Below, one piece after another: positions 1 through 8,815 of a stretch of DNA of 64,000 nucleotides. This stretch comes from CAYGZL01 sp964354345. GTDB lineage: Bacteria > Chloroflexota > Anaerolineae > Anaerolineales > UBA4823. How positions within the stretch are numbered: the first letter of the stretch is position 1; each line of letters begins with the position of its first letter. Under the pieces are notes generated by a model that was given only the letters and a program-made list of their open reading frames with translations, made no database searches and was not told the DNA's origin. The stretch is from NCBI GenBank assembly GCA_964354345.1, contig CAYGZL010000016.1:1-64000 (forward strand). Reading direction: 5' to 3'. A program made the position numbers and the translations under genes.

Positions 1-1498
1 CCACCACTTCTACAACCTGGCGCCGCGGCCAGGGTGCGGGATTGAAGATGTGGAACAGGCGCCGTTTCCCCTCGCCGCGTGATACCTGAGAGGCTTTGAA
101 TTCGGTTACGCCAAAACCGGTTCCGGCGCCACCCGCAATAGCGGTTGACACATCCTCCTGAGAGTGCGCCGAATCTTGATGTGTCAGGGAGCGAAAGGCC
201 TGGGTTTTCTGGCTGGAGGTCAGTGCCAGTGTCTGTTGAAACAGGCCAAGAGTGAACTCGCGGGTATCTACCACGCCCGAGCCCGGGATGATATCGTGGA
301 ACTGGTTAAATAAAGTGTTCTGCCAGGCGCTGACGTAGGTCTCATGTGGGTAAGGCAGCTTTTCCTGGAGGGTAGCCAGCGCTGAGAAAGTCTCGGTAGA
401 ATGGAGTGCGGCTTCTGCCAACCGGTTGGCGCGTTTGATTCGGCTCTGGCTTGAATAACAGCCGGTGAAAATAAAGTTGAGCTCGCTATTTACGGTTGGG
501 AGTTGCGGGGCAATCTGCTCAACTTCTGCAAAGAATTCGCTAAACGTGCCAAAGTGTATCTTTGGAAAGACCGGCCAGGTGTCCATATCGCGGATGCGCT
601 CCACATCTCGGCGAGTCGGACCGCCGCCATGGTCACCCACCCCATATACCTTCAGCATGGATTTCAAGCCGTATATCTGACAGAAGGAGGGAGTGTTAAT
701 GGCCAGGGTTGGTTCGATGTATCCCAGGTACCAGAGCGGTTCGCGGTAAACCAGGATTGAACGACCGGAGGGGGATTGCCAACGATACAGGAGATGTTCA
801 TTATCACCTCGGCAGTGATAGTAGAATTTCACTCCGCCGCTTGCAAGAATTTCAGGCACGTTTATGTGGTGACCAAAGGTGTCAGGCTCGAAATCGAGTT
901 GGAACGCCTGAGGTGGCAGATCGAGTAGACGGCTCAGGTAGCGGCGGGTATACAGGAGGTGCCGGGCCTGTGATTCGCCGTTGGGCAGGTTCTTATCCCC
1001 TTCCACCCAGGTAACGGCGGTCACTTCCCAACGACCTTCACCGATGCGCAACCGGATTTCATCCAGCATTTCTAGTGCAAAAGTCTCGACGATCTGGTAG
1101 ACCGAGGCCTGAGATTGCGAGAATTTGAAATCCGGATATTCGCGCATCAAATCTAGCATGGTCCGAAAGGTATCCAGGGTAATTGCCACGGTCTCGTCCC
1201 AGCGCCACATCCAGTTCATGTCGATATGGGCGTGGGCGGCACAGATGACCGTATAGGCTTTGGCCGCAGTCGCCAAAGGGGTCAGGATTGCTTCTGCCGC
1301 TTGAGCCGTATTCCGGGTAATCGCGCCATCTTGCCCGTCGCCGTGAACGAGGGCGGTGATTGTCTGCTCGATCAATGACTCGTACTCCTTCGGATTCAGT
1401 TGGGAGAGTTCGTGGGCGTATTCGAGCTGGTAAAGCAAGCGGGTTGCCCAGTAGCTGTTGTTGTGTTGTTTAAGTCGATCCAGGCGAGGGTCAAACAT
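1..1498 (-). CDS. Alpha-mannosidase, glycoside hydrolase family 38 (C-terminus outside window)
   Basis: This retaining exo-alpha-mannosidase runs off the left edge, so about 499 N-terminal residues are visible. Reading from the ATG at 1498, the protein shows the GH38 metal-site stretch HAHIDMNWMWRWDE, the nucleophile region FEPDTFGHH (Asp of DTFGH), GVGDHGGGPTRRD and FNQFHDIIPGSG. These are hallmark GH38 motifs in the right order. No signal peptide is visible, so it is probably cytoplasmic and acts on imported manno-oligosaccharides. An AAGGA ribosome-binding site lies about 10 bp upstream of the ATG. It is divergent from a heparinase-like gene and shares its control region. The family is clear; the exact substrate is not. 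Confidence 0.9.
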   Translation of the reverse strand, partial: MFDPRLDRLKQHNNSYWATRLLYQLEYAHELSQLNPKEYESLIEQTITALVHGDGQDGAITRNTAQAAEAILTPLATAAKAYTVICAAHAHIDMNWMWRWDETVAITLDTFRTMLDLMREYPDFKFSQSQASVYQIVETFALEMLDEIRLRIGEGRWEVTAVTWVEGDKNLPNGESQARHLLYTRRYLSRLLDLPPQAFQLDFEPDTFGHHINVPEILASGGVKFYYHCRGDNEHLLYRWQSPSGRSILVYREPLWYLGYIEPTLAINTPSFCQIYGLKSMLKVYGVGDHGGGPTRRDVERIRDMDTWPVFPKIHFGTFSEFFAEVEQIAPQLPTVNSELNFIFTGCYSSQSRIKRANRLAEAALHSTETFSALATLQEKLPYPHETYVSAWQNTLFNQFHDIIPGSGVVDTREFTLGLFQQTLALTSSQKTQAFRSLTHQDSAHSQEDVSTAIAGGAGTGFGVTEFKASQVSRGEGKRRLFHIFNPAPWPRRQVVEVV

Positions 1499-1548
1499 GG
1501 TGAGGGATTCCTTGTAAAGGTGAAGTTTGTATGAGGTGGGCGTAAGCC

Positions 1549-1577
1549 AATATACTCAAAACAGACCGAATATGCAA
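1549..1577 (-). promoter_or_regulatory. Promoter of the GH38 mannosidase gene
   Basis: On the minus strand TTGCAT (1572-1577) and TATATT (1549-1554) are separated by 17 bp, giving a leader of about 45 nt before the ATG at 1498. This is a sequence-based prediction. Confidence 0.55.
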
Positions 1578-1587
1578 GGTGTGTTTT

Positions 1588-1603
1588 ATAACAACTGTGT
1601 TAT
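1588..1603. promoter_or_regulatory. Operator-like palindrome between divergent sugar genes
   Basis: ATAACA-ACTG-TGTTAT is a perfect 6+6 inverted repeat just upstream of the minus-strand -35 box (1572-1577). It lies about 22 bp before a TATAAT (1626-1631) that could serve the plus-strand gene at 1684. The position suits a repressor or activator acting on both genes. No regulator gene is next to it, so the binding protein is unknown. Confidence 0.5.
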
Positions 1604-1683
1604 CCAAAAGGGTTTGTATTTAATATATAATATCAATAACGGTTGAAGTCCGAGTTGTTACATTCATTCAGGGGAAGTTGAAT

Positions 1684-3855
1684 ATGCCTGATACTGCTGC
1701 CTACCTGCAAATGATCACCTCAGCTTATGAGTGGGAAAAAGGACGGGTAGAGGAAGAACGCCAGAAGGCCTTGCAACACATCGCCCAGGCGACCCCATTG
1801 TTCGGCTATGTGGCGCCGCGTTGGATGTTGGACTTCGCAGCCACTTGTGCCTTCCTGTATGCCCGCCGTGATGAGCCAGAGTTAGCCCGGCAAGCCTGCC
1901 AGGCTTTATTGTTTTATCGGGAATGGCTAAATCACCTGCCCCCCGAGGCCGCCGGTCAACGCCCGGAATATGAAGAGGGCATCCCACCCCTGGAACCGGT
2001 TTTTCACCCGGTGTTATTTGCGTCTGCAGTGCAGCAGATCCGCCCTGCTTTGTCGCCCGGCGAATTGGATAGTTTGGCCAGCATCCTGGCTGACAGCCTG
2101 CGCCCGATCTGGCGTTTCCCGGAATGGGGAGGACATAATCGGGCCATGTTGCGCGCCGCCGGGTTGGCAGTTTCTGCCGCGACTTTCCCAGATCATCCCG
2201 AAGCCAACTGGTGGATCTCGCTGGCGGATGAGCTGGCGGAAGAAAGCTGGGGGCGGTGGAGCATCGAAGACGCCATGTTGTACCAGCCCCACTGGCTGCG
2301 GGCCTTAATTCGGTATGCGGAAGCGCGCGGTCGCACAGCAGAATTTATTGACATGGTTCAACCCCGCCTGCATCTCAAGGCGATGACTCAACTGCTCAGT
2401 CCCTTGGGGATCTTACCCGATTTTGGCGATAGCCACTGGTTAATGCACTCACAGTGGGAATGGCTGGTGTGCCTCGAATGGGGCGCGAGAGTCTATCACA
2501 ACCCGGCGATGAAATGGGCCGCCAATCGTATTTATGACAGCCGTCAAGGGGATCAACCACAGGCTTACCTGGCCACGGTGGCGATGCTCGGTTGGGAATG
2601 GTGCGATGAAAGCGTTTTCGAGCACCCGCCACTTAACCGCGACGATGCACTGGATGACCTGGTGATCAAGAAGCTAGTCTGGCGGACGGGCTGGGGTCCA
2701 CAAGCGACCTATGCCTGTTTAAACTATCGCGACGAAGGCGACTATGCTCGGGTAGCTCGGGATTACCTGCGCACTACTCTGGCCGTAAGCGCCGAGAAGA
2801 TGCACCATGGCCATGCTGACGAGGGCAGCTTTACCATGCTCGTTCACCGTGGGACGCTGCTGTTACATGAAAGCGGGTACCGTGAAAGCCCGCCGGATGG
2901 CATCTACCGCTCGGCGGCGTACCATAACCGCCTGGTCTGGAAAGCGGGGAGCTGCCCGGAGGGGCTTAGGTTGATAGAATTCTTGCGTGGGGACGGGCGC
3001 TACCAGCCGACTCGTACAGAACGCCTATACCAGACGCGCCTGGGCGATCTGCAGTTCCATCGCGTGCGGGTGACGGATGAGCAGGAAGGGCTGAGCTGGG
3101 ATCGTTCGGTGATCTTCATCTCAGAATTGCCGTGCTGGATTGTGGTTGACAGCGCCCTGGCATTACGAACCAGGTTGCGTACCCTGAGCACCTTATGGTG
3201 GACAACGGATTTCCTGGCTCAGAGGGAGAACTGGTTTGACACCTACCTTCATGGCGTTCAGGGATGGACCAACCGGCGGGAAGCCGCTTTGTGGCTGGGT
3301 CTGCCGCCTGCTCCACATCAGGTAAGCCATGTATCAGTCGAGCCTTTCCGGCGTAGTTTCCAGGATGAAATCGCCCTGGCGCGCACCTGGTGTGGCGAGC
3401 ACTTTGTGGGGCAGTATGTCAACTTCGTCACGGTATTGTGGCCGCATCCTTATGCGGATCAGGATCTTTCACGAGCTGAAGCTGTAGAGATCATTCGGAG
3501 CGATCCGCCAGGGCGGGGAATTGGCATCTGGCTGCGTTGGCAGGATAAAGTGCGTCTGTTCGGGGTGTTAAACGATCTGGCTTTGGGTGGGGGGACAGAA
3601 TTACTGTTCCACGATGTACGCCCAACTTACACAACTGACATGGGTTTGGCGCGTTATGGACCGCTGGCCAGTGATGCTGCTTTTTGTGCTTTACGGAGGG
3701 AAACATCCGAGGAGTGGGCGGGTTTTATCAATGGTACATTTCTGGCAGACCGGGAGCGGATTCTCTACCAGGGACAATCGCTTGCTATGTTTCAGGAGGA
3801 TCGCACAGCCCGGCCGGGTGTACCGAAACGCTTCCGTTGGGAAACGACTTTATGA
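1684..3855 (+). CDS. Heparinase II/III-like polysaccharide-lyase-fold protein
   Basis: This 723-residue protein has an N-terminal alpha-helical part (about residues 1-330) rich in Trp and aromatic residues, as in the alpha/alpha toroid of polysaccharide lyases. A C-terminal beta-rich half follows. The junction contains EKMHHGHADEGSFTMLVHRG, which resembles the heparinase II/III motif with HGHAD. I saw no signal peptide, so it may act on imported oligosaccharide. The ATG at 1684 is preferred over the TTG at 1678 because GGGGAAG sits 7-8 bp before it. Pairing with a divergent GH38 mannosidase suggests glycan breakdown. Substrate and lyase activity are unproven, and it could instead be a non-lyase member of the fold. 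Confidence 0.6.
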   Translation: MPDTAAYLQMITSAYEWEKGRVEEERQKALQHIAQATPLFGYVAPRWMLDFAATCAFLYARRDEPELARQACQALLFYREWLNHLPPEAAGQRPEYEEGIPPLEPVFHPVLFASAVQQIRPALSPGELDSLASILADSLRPIWRFPEWGGHNRAMLRAAGLAVSAATFPDHPEANWWISLADELAEESWGRWSIEDAMLYQPHWLRALIRYAEARGRTAEFIDMVQPRLHLKAMTQLLSPLGILPDFGDSHWLMHSQWEWLVCLEWGARVYHNPAMKWAANRIYDSRQGDQPQAYLATVAMLGWEWCDESVFEHPPLNRDDALDDLVIKKLVWRTGWGPQATYACLNYRDEGDYARVARDYLRTTLAVSAEKMHHGHADEGSFTMLVHRGTLLLHESGYRESPPDGIYRSAAYHNRLVWKAGSCPEGLRLIEFLRGDGRYQPTRTERLYQTRLGDLQFHRVRVTDEQEGLSWDRSVIFISELPCWIVVDSALALRTRLRTLSTLWWTTDFLAQRENWFDTYLHGVQGWTNRREAALWLGLPPAPHQVSHVSVEPFRRSFQDEIALARTWCGEHFVGQYVNFVTVLWPHPYADQDLSRAEAVEIIRSDPPGRGIGIWLRWQDKVRLFGVLNDLALGGGTELLFHDVRPTYTTDMGLARYGPLASDAAFCALRRETSEEWAGFINGTFLADRERILYQGQSLAMFQEDRTARPGVPKRFRWETTL

Positions 3856-4156
3856 AAACCGGTGAGGCGATTATCTTTTTTGAGCGCGTCTGTGTGCTGT
3901 AGATCCCCTGGCGAGATAACCCCAATCCTTGGGTTCACCGACCAATGGAGGGAAGTATCCATCACTTGGCCATACGGGTGCATGGCGACTTGGCTAAAGG
4001 AGGTCAAGCAAAAAGTATATGGTATTACCTTACACCCTTGTTTCGCGAGCGGGCTTCGGATCCGGTTACGGAGGTTGGGTGGGGATTGAAAACTTTGGGT
4101 CGTTATTCCCAAGTTAATCCCCGCATATTGTAGATGAAGGGAAAGGAGGATTCATT
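3856..4156. other. Gap with no supported gene
   Basis: About 300 bp between the lyase-like gene and the ABC operon. A weak inverted repeat AACCC-N8-GGGTT lies near 3917-3934 without a T-run. Short open frames here lack ribosome-binding sites and resemble nothing I know. No convincing promoter for the downstream operon was found. Confidence 0.4.
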
Positions 4157-5152
4157 ATGCCAGCCATACTTCAGGTGGAGAACCTGGCCAAGAAATTTGG
4201 TGAAAATATCGCCGTCAAAGGTGTTAGCTTTGAGGTGGAGGAGGGCGAAGTCTTTGGTCTGCTTGGACCGAATGGGGCCGGTAAAACGACCACCATCTCG
4301 ATGCTTACCTCGGTAATTGCGCCTACCTCTGGCACAGCGCGCATCGGTGGCTATGACATCATCAAAGATGCCATGCAGGTTAAGCGACTCATCGGTTTAG
4401 TGCCGCAGGATCTGGCGCTCTACCCGACCCTCAGCTCACGTGCTAATCTGATCTTCTTTGGGAGTATTTATGGATTGAGTGGTCACCAGCTTCAGGAAAG
4501 GGTAGACGATGTCCTGGAGATCGTCGCCCTGACAGATCGACAGAAAGAACCCATCGAGAAATTTTCGGGTGGCATGAAACGGCGGGTTAATATTGCCGCA
4601 GGTCTGGTTCACCAGCCGCGCCTGCTCTTCCTGGATGAGCCAACCGTGGGAGTTGATCCGCAAAGCCGCAACCACATCTTCGAAAGCGTGCTCAAGCTAA
4701 ATCGTGAACGCGGCATGAGCATCATATACACCAGCCATTACATGGAAGAGGTTGAGGAGCTTTGCAACCGGGTGGCGATCATTGATCAGGGTCAGATTGT
4801 CGCCTTGGATACGATCCATAACCTGATCGCCATGTTGGGTGGGGGGGTGATTCAGGTGGGCCTGCGCCAGGTAGACGAAATGCTGTTACAGCAGCTGGCT
4901 ACGCTGCCGGGTGTCAAGAGTGCCGTGATGTTTACTCCGCCATTGGCGTCTCCATCGAAAGGAAATGGCACCGAGGCTTCTGCTCTGGAGACGAGTCTGG
5001 TTAAGGTTGAAGCCCTTAACAGTCAGGAGGCGCTGGTTAACCTGATCCGTTTCCTGACCGAGCGAAATTTGCAGATCACCTCATTGCAAATCCTTGAGCC
5101 GAACCTGGAGAGTGTCTTCCTGCACCTGACCGGCAAGAAGCTGCGGGAATAG
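4157..5152 (+). CDS. ABC-2 type exporter, ATP-binding subunit
   Basis: A 331-residue ATPase that powers export together with the two permeases downstream. Walker A GPNGAGKTT is at residues 37-45, the signature FSGGM at 136-140, Walker B LLFLDE at 156-161 and the H-loop TSH at 192-194. The roughly 100-residue C-terminal extension is typical of drug or daunorubicin-type (CcmA) ABC-2 ATPases. AAAGGAGGA about 8 bp before the ATG is an excellent ribosome-binding site. The next gene starts 10 bp after the stop, so the three genes form an operon. The substrate cannot be told; drug, lipid or peptide export are all possible. Confidence 0.9.
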   Translation: MPAILQVENLAKKFGENIAVKGVSFEVEEGEVFGLLGPNGAGKTTTISMLTSVIAPTSGTARIGGYDIIKDAMQVKRLIGLVPQDLALYPTLSSRANLIFFGSIYGLSGHQLQERVDDVLEIVALTDRQKEPIEKFSGGMKRRVNIAAGLVHQPRLLFLDEPTVGVDPQSRNHIFESVLKLNRERGMSIIYTSHYMEEVEELCNRVAIIDQGQIVALDTIHNLIAMLGGGVIQVGLRQVDEMLLQQLATLPGVKSAVMFTPPLASPSKGNGTEASALETSLVKVEALNSQEALVNLIRFLTERNLQITSLQILEPNLESVFLHLTGKKLRE

Positions 5153-5162
5153 GAGGAGCATC

Positions 5163-6425
5163 ATGAAAATCTGGAGCTTGACCAAGAAAGATTTGCTTGT
5201 TCTATTTAAAGACCGTGCAGCGATTGTCTGGGTGTTTATCTTACCTGTTGTGATCATCACGATTTTTGCCCTCCTGGCGCGCATGTCCAGTGGTGACACC
5301 AGCCAATCCACAAAAGCCGATAATCGTACCCCGTTGGCGGTTGTCAATCTGGATCTAGAAGGTGTGACTGCTAAAGAATTTGTGCAGGCGCTGAATCAGG
5401 CGGGGGGTTATCGGGTGGTGGAGTATACGCTGCAGGACGCCGAACAAGCGATGAATCGGATCAAGGTAGCGCATTATCTGGTGATACCCGCTAATTTTAC
5501 CGCCGACCTTTCTCAAGGGAATCCGGTTAACCTGACTTTATATGCTCATCCGAACACGGATCCCAGCACCACCCAAACTATATTGCAGGTGATCCGAGGC
5601 GTGGCGAATAATACCTCGCTGGAGTTACAAATTCTGGATGGCATCCGTGAGATGGGCGAAATGCAAGCTAACAACCCACAGGCAGTAAACATTTTTAGCA
5701 CTGATCGCACCCTGAAACAGGCGAGCGATCAGTTCGCGTACTCCCGTACTACACCGTTGGTAACTGTAGTTCAACAAACCTCTCAGGTCGAGAAGGAGCA
5801 GGCGTCGGGTTTCAACCTCGGAGCGACTCTTGTACCAGGGATGTGTGTATTATTTGTTTTCCTCTCGGCCCAGACTGTGGCGCGCAGCATTTATGAAGAA
5901 AGAAAAGCAGGCAGCCTGCGTCGTCTGCTTGCTGCGCCAATCAGTCGTAGCGGTTTATTGTTGGGAAAGTTGGTTCCCAATCTGATCCTGACTTTGATTC
6001 AGATAATTTTTATCTTCCTGGTTGGTGCAACATTATTGCCAACGCTGGGTATTGGTCGGCTGAGTATCGGGGACCCGCTGGCCTGGGCACTAGCCTCCCT
6101 GGCGATCGCTCTGTGTGCTACCTGTTTGGGCATCCTGATCGCCGCGATCGCCAAGACTGAAGGCCAGGTTTCTGGGGTCAGTAATGCAATCTTGTGGGTA
6201 GCTGGCTTTCTGGGCGGTGCGATCCTGCCGACTTTCATGTTACAACAGATTAGCGTGTTGAACGTGGTCTCGCGCTTTCTACCCCAGTCGTATGCCTCGA
6301 ATGCATATTATGATATCCTGACGCGCGGGAAAGGCCTGGTGGATGTCTGGCCGGATTTAATATTCCTGTTGGGCTTCGCGGTGTTGTTCTTCGTCATCGG
6401 GGCGCGTCGCTTCCGGTTCGAGTGA
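5163..6425 (+). CDS. ABC-2 type exporter permease, first subunit
   Basis: A 420-residue membrane protein. One N-terminal membrane segment (about residues 20-40) is followed by a large extracytoplasmic domain of about 180 residues and then a cluster of five to six membrane segments from about residue 220. This is the ABC2_membrane_3 layout. The segment EERKAGSLRRLLAAPISRS before the second membrane helix is the usual coupling region of this family. AGGAGGAGC lies just before the ATG. It works with the ATPase upstream and the homologous permease 8 bp downstream, presumably as a heterodimeric channel. Confidence 0.87.
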   Translation: MKIWSLTKKDLLVLFKDRAAIVWVFILPVVIITIFALLARMSSGDTSQSTKADNRTPLAVVNLDLEGVTAKEFVQALNQAGGYRVVEYTLQDAEQAMNRIKVAHYLVIPANFTADLSQGNPVNLTLYAHPNTDPSTTQTILQVIRGVANNTSLELQILDGIREMGEMQANNPQAVNIFSTDRTLKQASDQFAYSRTTPLVTVVQQTSQVEKEQASGFNLGATLVPGMCVLFVFLSAQTVARSIYEERKAGSLRRLLAAPISRSGLLLGKLVPNLILTLIQIIFIFLVGATLLPTLGIGRLSIGDPLAWALASLAIALCATCLGILIAAIAKTEGQVSGVSNAILWVAGFLGGAILPTFMLQQISVLNVVSRFLPQSYASNAYYDILTRGKGLVDVWPDLIFLLGFAVLFFVIGARRFRFE

Positions 6426-6433
6426 GGTGAGCT

Positions 6434-7729
6434 ATGAGAAACACAATTAAAATTCTATGCGCGGCTGCCTGGAAAGACCTTCAAGTGATTTTCCGTGACC
6501 GGTCTTTTCTGGTGGTGGTGATCTTTCTGCCGATGGTGTTCTCGATGATGTTCGGTTACATGAACCAGCAGATGAGTCAGGGTGGAACAGAAGGGGTTCA
6601 CTTTCCAGTAGTGGTAGTGAACCAGGACCAGAAGACTTTTGGCAACCAAATCGTCGATATCTTAAAATCGATTTCAGTGCTTAAGATCACGATCTTGAAC
6701 GATCCTGCTCAAGCAGCACAACAGGTGCGGGATAGCCAGGTGATGGCTGCAATTTTCATCCCGGCTACCTTGACTGAGAATGTGCAGAGTTATACACCCT
6801 CAGAGGTGGAGGTGTTGGTTGACCCCACCCAGCTCGAAATTGCCAGCAAAATCACTGACATGATGCATGAAGTGATTGCACCGATCGTGGTTCAAGGAGA
6901 GGTATCCTATGCCGTACGCACGCTGTTGAGCGAGGTTCCAATGTACCAGCAGGCGGATGAGCAAACCAGGCAGGCGCTTGCCATGCAGAGTTTCGGTGTG
7001 GAAATGTCCCAGGTGCAGAAAATGCAGGCAGATCCATGGGTGAAGGTAGAGTCCAAAACCGCCTCAGGAGAGGACTTAGTGCTCATTCCGAACAATATGT
7101 TCGCCATGTTCACGCCGGGTTTTACGGTGCTTTTTGCCTTCTTCGTTGTTTCTTCGATGGCATCGGAGTTGCTGCGAGAAAAGAGGGAAGGCTCGATGCG
7201 CCGCCTGATCGCCTCGCCGATGCCACGTTGGACGATTATCGGCGGTAAGATGCTGGCCTATCTGGTGCTGGTGATCGTACAGGTGCTGCTGATTTTTGGC
7301 TCGGTCAATCTGTTGTTTGGGATGCCCATCGGTAACTATAGCAGCGGTCTGGTTGCTGCACTCAGCTCTGCGTCAGGGCTATTACTGGTGACAGTGGCGC
7401 TGGGCCTGGCCGCGACTGGTCTGGGTGTACTGGTGGCTGCGCTGGCCCGATCGGACCGGCAAGCCGATTCGATCGGGATGCTGCTAGGTTTTGTACTGGG
7501 CGCCCTGGGTGGCTGTTTTCTGTTCGGATCGGGTGTGCCATTGTACAAGAGCGGTGGCATGATCGAGGTTATCTCTCGACTGACGCCCCAGGCGAATGCC
7601 TTGATGGCTTATGAAAAGCTGATCAACCAGAACGCTGGCCTGGTGGTAGTGCTGCCTCAGGTGGGCATATTGACGGGCATGGCGTTGTTGTTCATGCTGA
7701 TCGCCACCTGGCGTTTGAAATGGGAGTGA
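6434..7729 (+). CDS. ABC-2 type exporter permease, second subunit
   Basis: A 431-residue paralogue of the preceding permease with the same layout: one N-terminal membrane helix, a large outer domain and a C-terminal six-helix bundle. The coupling segment is REKREGSMRRLIASPMPRW. Two different permeases with one ATPase imply a heterodimer. The gene is the last of the operon and is followed within 35 bp by a strong terminator. Confidence 0.87.
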   Translation: MRNTIKILCAAAWKDLQVIFRDRSFLVVVIFLPMVFSMMFGYMNQQMSQGGTEGVHFPVVVVNQDQKTFGNQIVDILKSISVLKITILNDPAQAAQQVRDSQVMAAIFIPATLTENVQSYTPSEVEVLVDPTQLEIASKITDMMHEVIAPIVVQGEVSYAVRTLLSEVPMYQQADEQTRQALAMQSFGVEMSQVQKMQADPWVKVESKTASGEDLVLIPNNMFAMFTPGFTVLFAFFVVSSMASELLREKREGSMRRLIASPMPRWTIIGGKMLAYLVLVIVQVLLIFGSVNLLFGMPIGNYSSGLVAALSSASGLLLVTVALGLAATGLGVLVAALARSDRQADSIGMLLGFVLGALGGCFLFGSGVPLYKSGGMIEVISRLTPQANALMAYEKLINQNAGLVVVLPQVGILTGMALLFMLIATWRLKWE

Positions 7730-7760
7730 TCCGGAAAAGAACCTGCGCACACAAACGAAA

Positions 7761-7788
7761 AAACGAGCCCCGATCCGGGGCTCGTTTT
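7761..7788. terminator. Bidirectional intrinsic terminator
   Basis: CGAGCCCC (7764-7771) pairs with GGGGCTCG (7777-7784) around a 5-nt loop. A-rich sequence lies on the left and TTTT on the right, so the hairpin can end the plus-strand ABC operon and also the minus-strand gene that stops at 7819. Confidence 0.85.
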
Positions 7789-7818
7789 CGTACATCAAAA
7801 CTCACAAAGCGAGAGACG

Positions 7819-8070
7819 CTATTCCTGTGGCTGGGTAATTTGTTCCAGGTTGACGCCTTCCAGGATCATCTCCAGGGCCATTGTATGGCTGCAGCGTCCG
7901 CGAGACTGAAAGAAATCGCAATCGCATTGCCAGACGCCGTGATTTAGATGAACGGTATGGGGATTATTTTGGCCCTCGAAGGTCACTGTGAGCGATTCGA
8001 TATGGATGCGGTCTCGTTGTTGTGAATATCGCTTAGCTTTTTCGATCTTGCCGATCAAGCCGTAGTCCAT
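7819..8070 (-). CDS. Small SWIM zinc-finger protein
   Basis: An 83-residue protein carrying the SWIM metal-binding pattern Cys49-x-Cys51-x8-Cys60-x-His62 followed by a helix. SWIM domains bind DNA or protein partners. They are usually part of larger helicase-associated or transposase proteins, and a free-standing copy this short is less usual. AAAGGAGAT precedes the ATG by 7 bp, so the start is secure. The gene is alone between convergent neighbours and its partner is unknown. Confidence 0.75.
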   Translation of the reverse strand: MDYGLIGKIEKAKRYSQQRDRIHIESLTVTFEGQNNPHTVHLNHGVWQCDCDFFQSRGRCSHTMALEMILEGVNLEQITQPQE

Positions 8071-8110
8071 AATACTGATCTCCTTTCAAAGTTTGATTGG
8101 GAACAGAAAA

Positions 8111-8128
8111 GGCACGCGCGCGCGTGCC
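8111..8128 (-). terminator. Terminator of the holin-family gene
   Basis: An 18-bp perfect palindrome built on alternating GC (GGCACGC with GCGTGCC). On the minus strand it is followed by CTTTTCTGTT about 100 nt past the stop of the gene ending at 8229. The alternating purine-pyrimidine core could also adopt unusual structures, but termination explains its position. Confidence 0.6.
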
Positions 8129-8228
8129 TGAGTTATTAGATTTACGGGATAGGCTGTCTGCGAAAATACACGCAAGATGTTTCTCCGGCTGGAGTAAGTA
8201 TAAGCCTAGTCGGAAAGAAAGTCAATCT

Positions 8229-8600
8229 TTATCTTCCGCCTATAATCAGGCTCAAGAGCCAACTTACCACGCTGACTACCAGGGCTCCCAGGAAAGCGGT
8301 GATAAAACCATCCACGGTAAACCCCCAACCGAACTGCTGGCTGATAGTACCCGCCAGGTAGAACAACAGTGTATTGATGAGCAATGTGCCCAAGCCCAAA
8401 GTAAGGATAATCAGAGGGCAGGTTAAACTCATTAAGATCGGGCGAAGCAAAGCATTCAACAATCCAAATACGAGAGCCAATAACAGGATCGTAACGATCT
8501 CACCGAAGCGTTCAGTTTGCAGTTGAATACCCGGTACATAAGTGATTGCAACGTACAATGCAATCGCGTTAATGACCAGGCGGAGCAAAAATTTGGTCAT
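8229..8600 (-). CDS. Four-helix membrane protein, phage-holin superfamily IV / YvlD type
   Basis: A 123-residue, very hydrophobic protein with four predicted membrane helices (about residues 5-22, 35-52, 57-82 and 95-118). The segment LLALVFGLLNALLRPIL is characteristic of the Phage_holin_4_2 family. In spite of the name, members are ordinary chromosomal membrane proteins of unknown role in many bacteria, and no phage genes are near. AAGGAG lies about 9 bp upstream of the ATG. Confidence 0.8.
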   Translation of the reverse strand: MTKFLLRLVINAIALYVAITYVPGIQLQTERFGEIVTILLLALVFGLLNALLRPILMSLTCPLIILTLGLGTLLINTLLFYLAGTISQQFGWGFTVDGFITAFLGALVVSVVSWLLSLIIGGR

Positions 8601-8815
8601 GGCTTCACTCCTTGATTAGGATAGTGATGATGTAGCAATCCCTATTTTACATCAAAAAACAATCTTGAGAGGTAAAGATGGTCAAGTCCATCAATCTGCT
8701 GCTACCGAAGTGGAAAACACACGGTCTGATCGGGAGCGTTTCAATCGGTAGATGCAATACCAGTGAACTATTATCTCGATTTGACAGAGCAGATATTTGG
8801 GTTGAAGTCGTGAAA

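Noticed and set aside
3945..4133. A 62-codon open frame before the ABC operon
   Set aside because: No ribosome-binding site, no family resemblance, and the ABC ATPase has its own strong start just after it.
8111..8128. GC-alternating palindrome as a Z-DNA or recombination site
   Set aside because: It is followed by a T-rich tract on the minus strand just after a gene end, so a terminator is enough to explain it.
8229..8600. Holin-family gene as evidence of a prophage
   Set aside because: The superfamily IV holin-like proteins are common chromosomal membrane proteins and no phage genes surround it.
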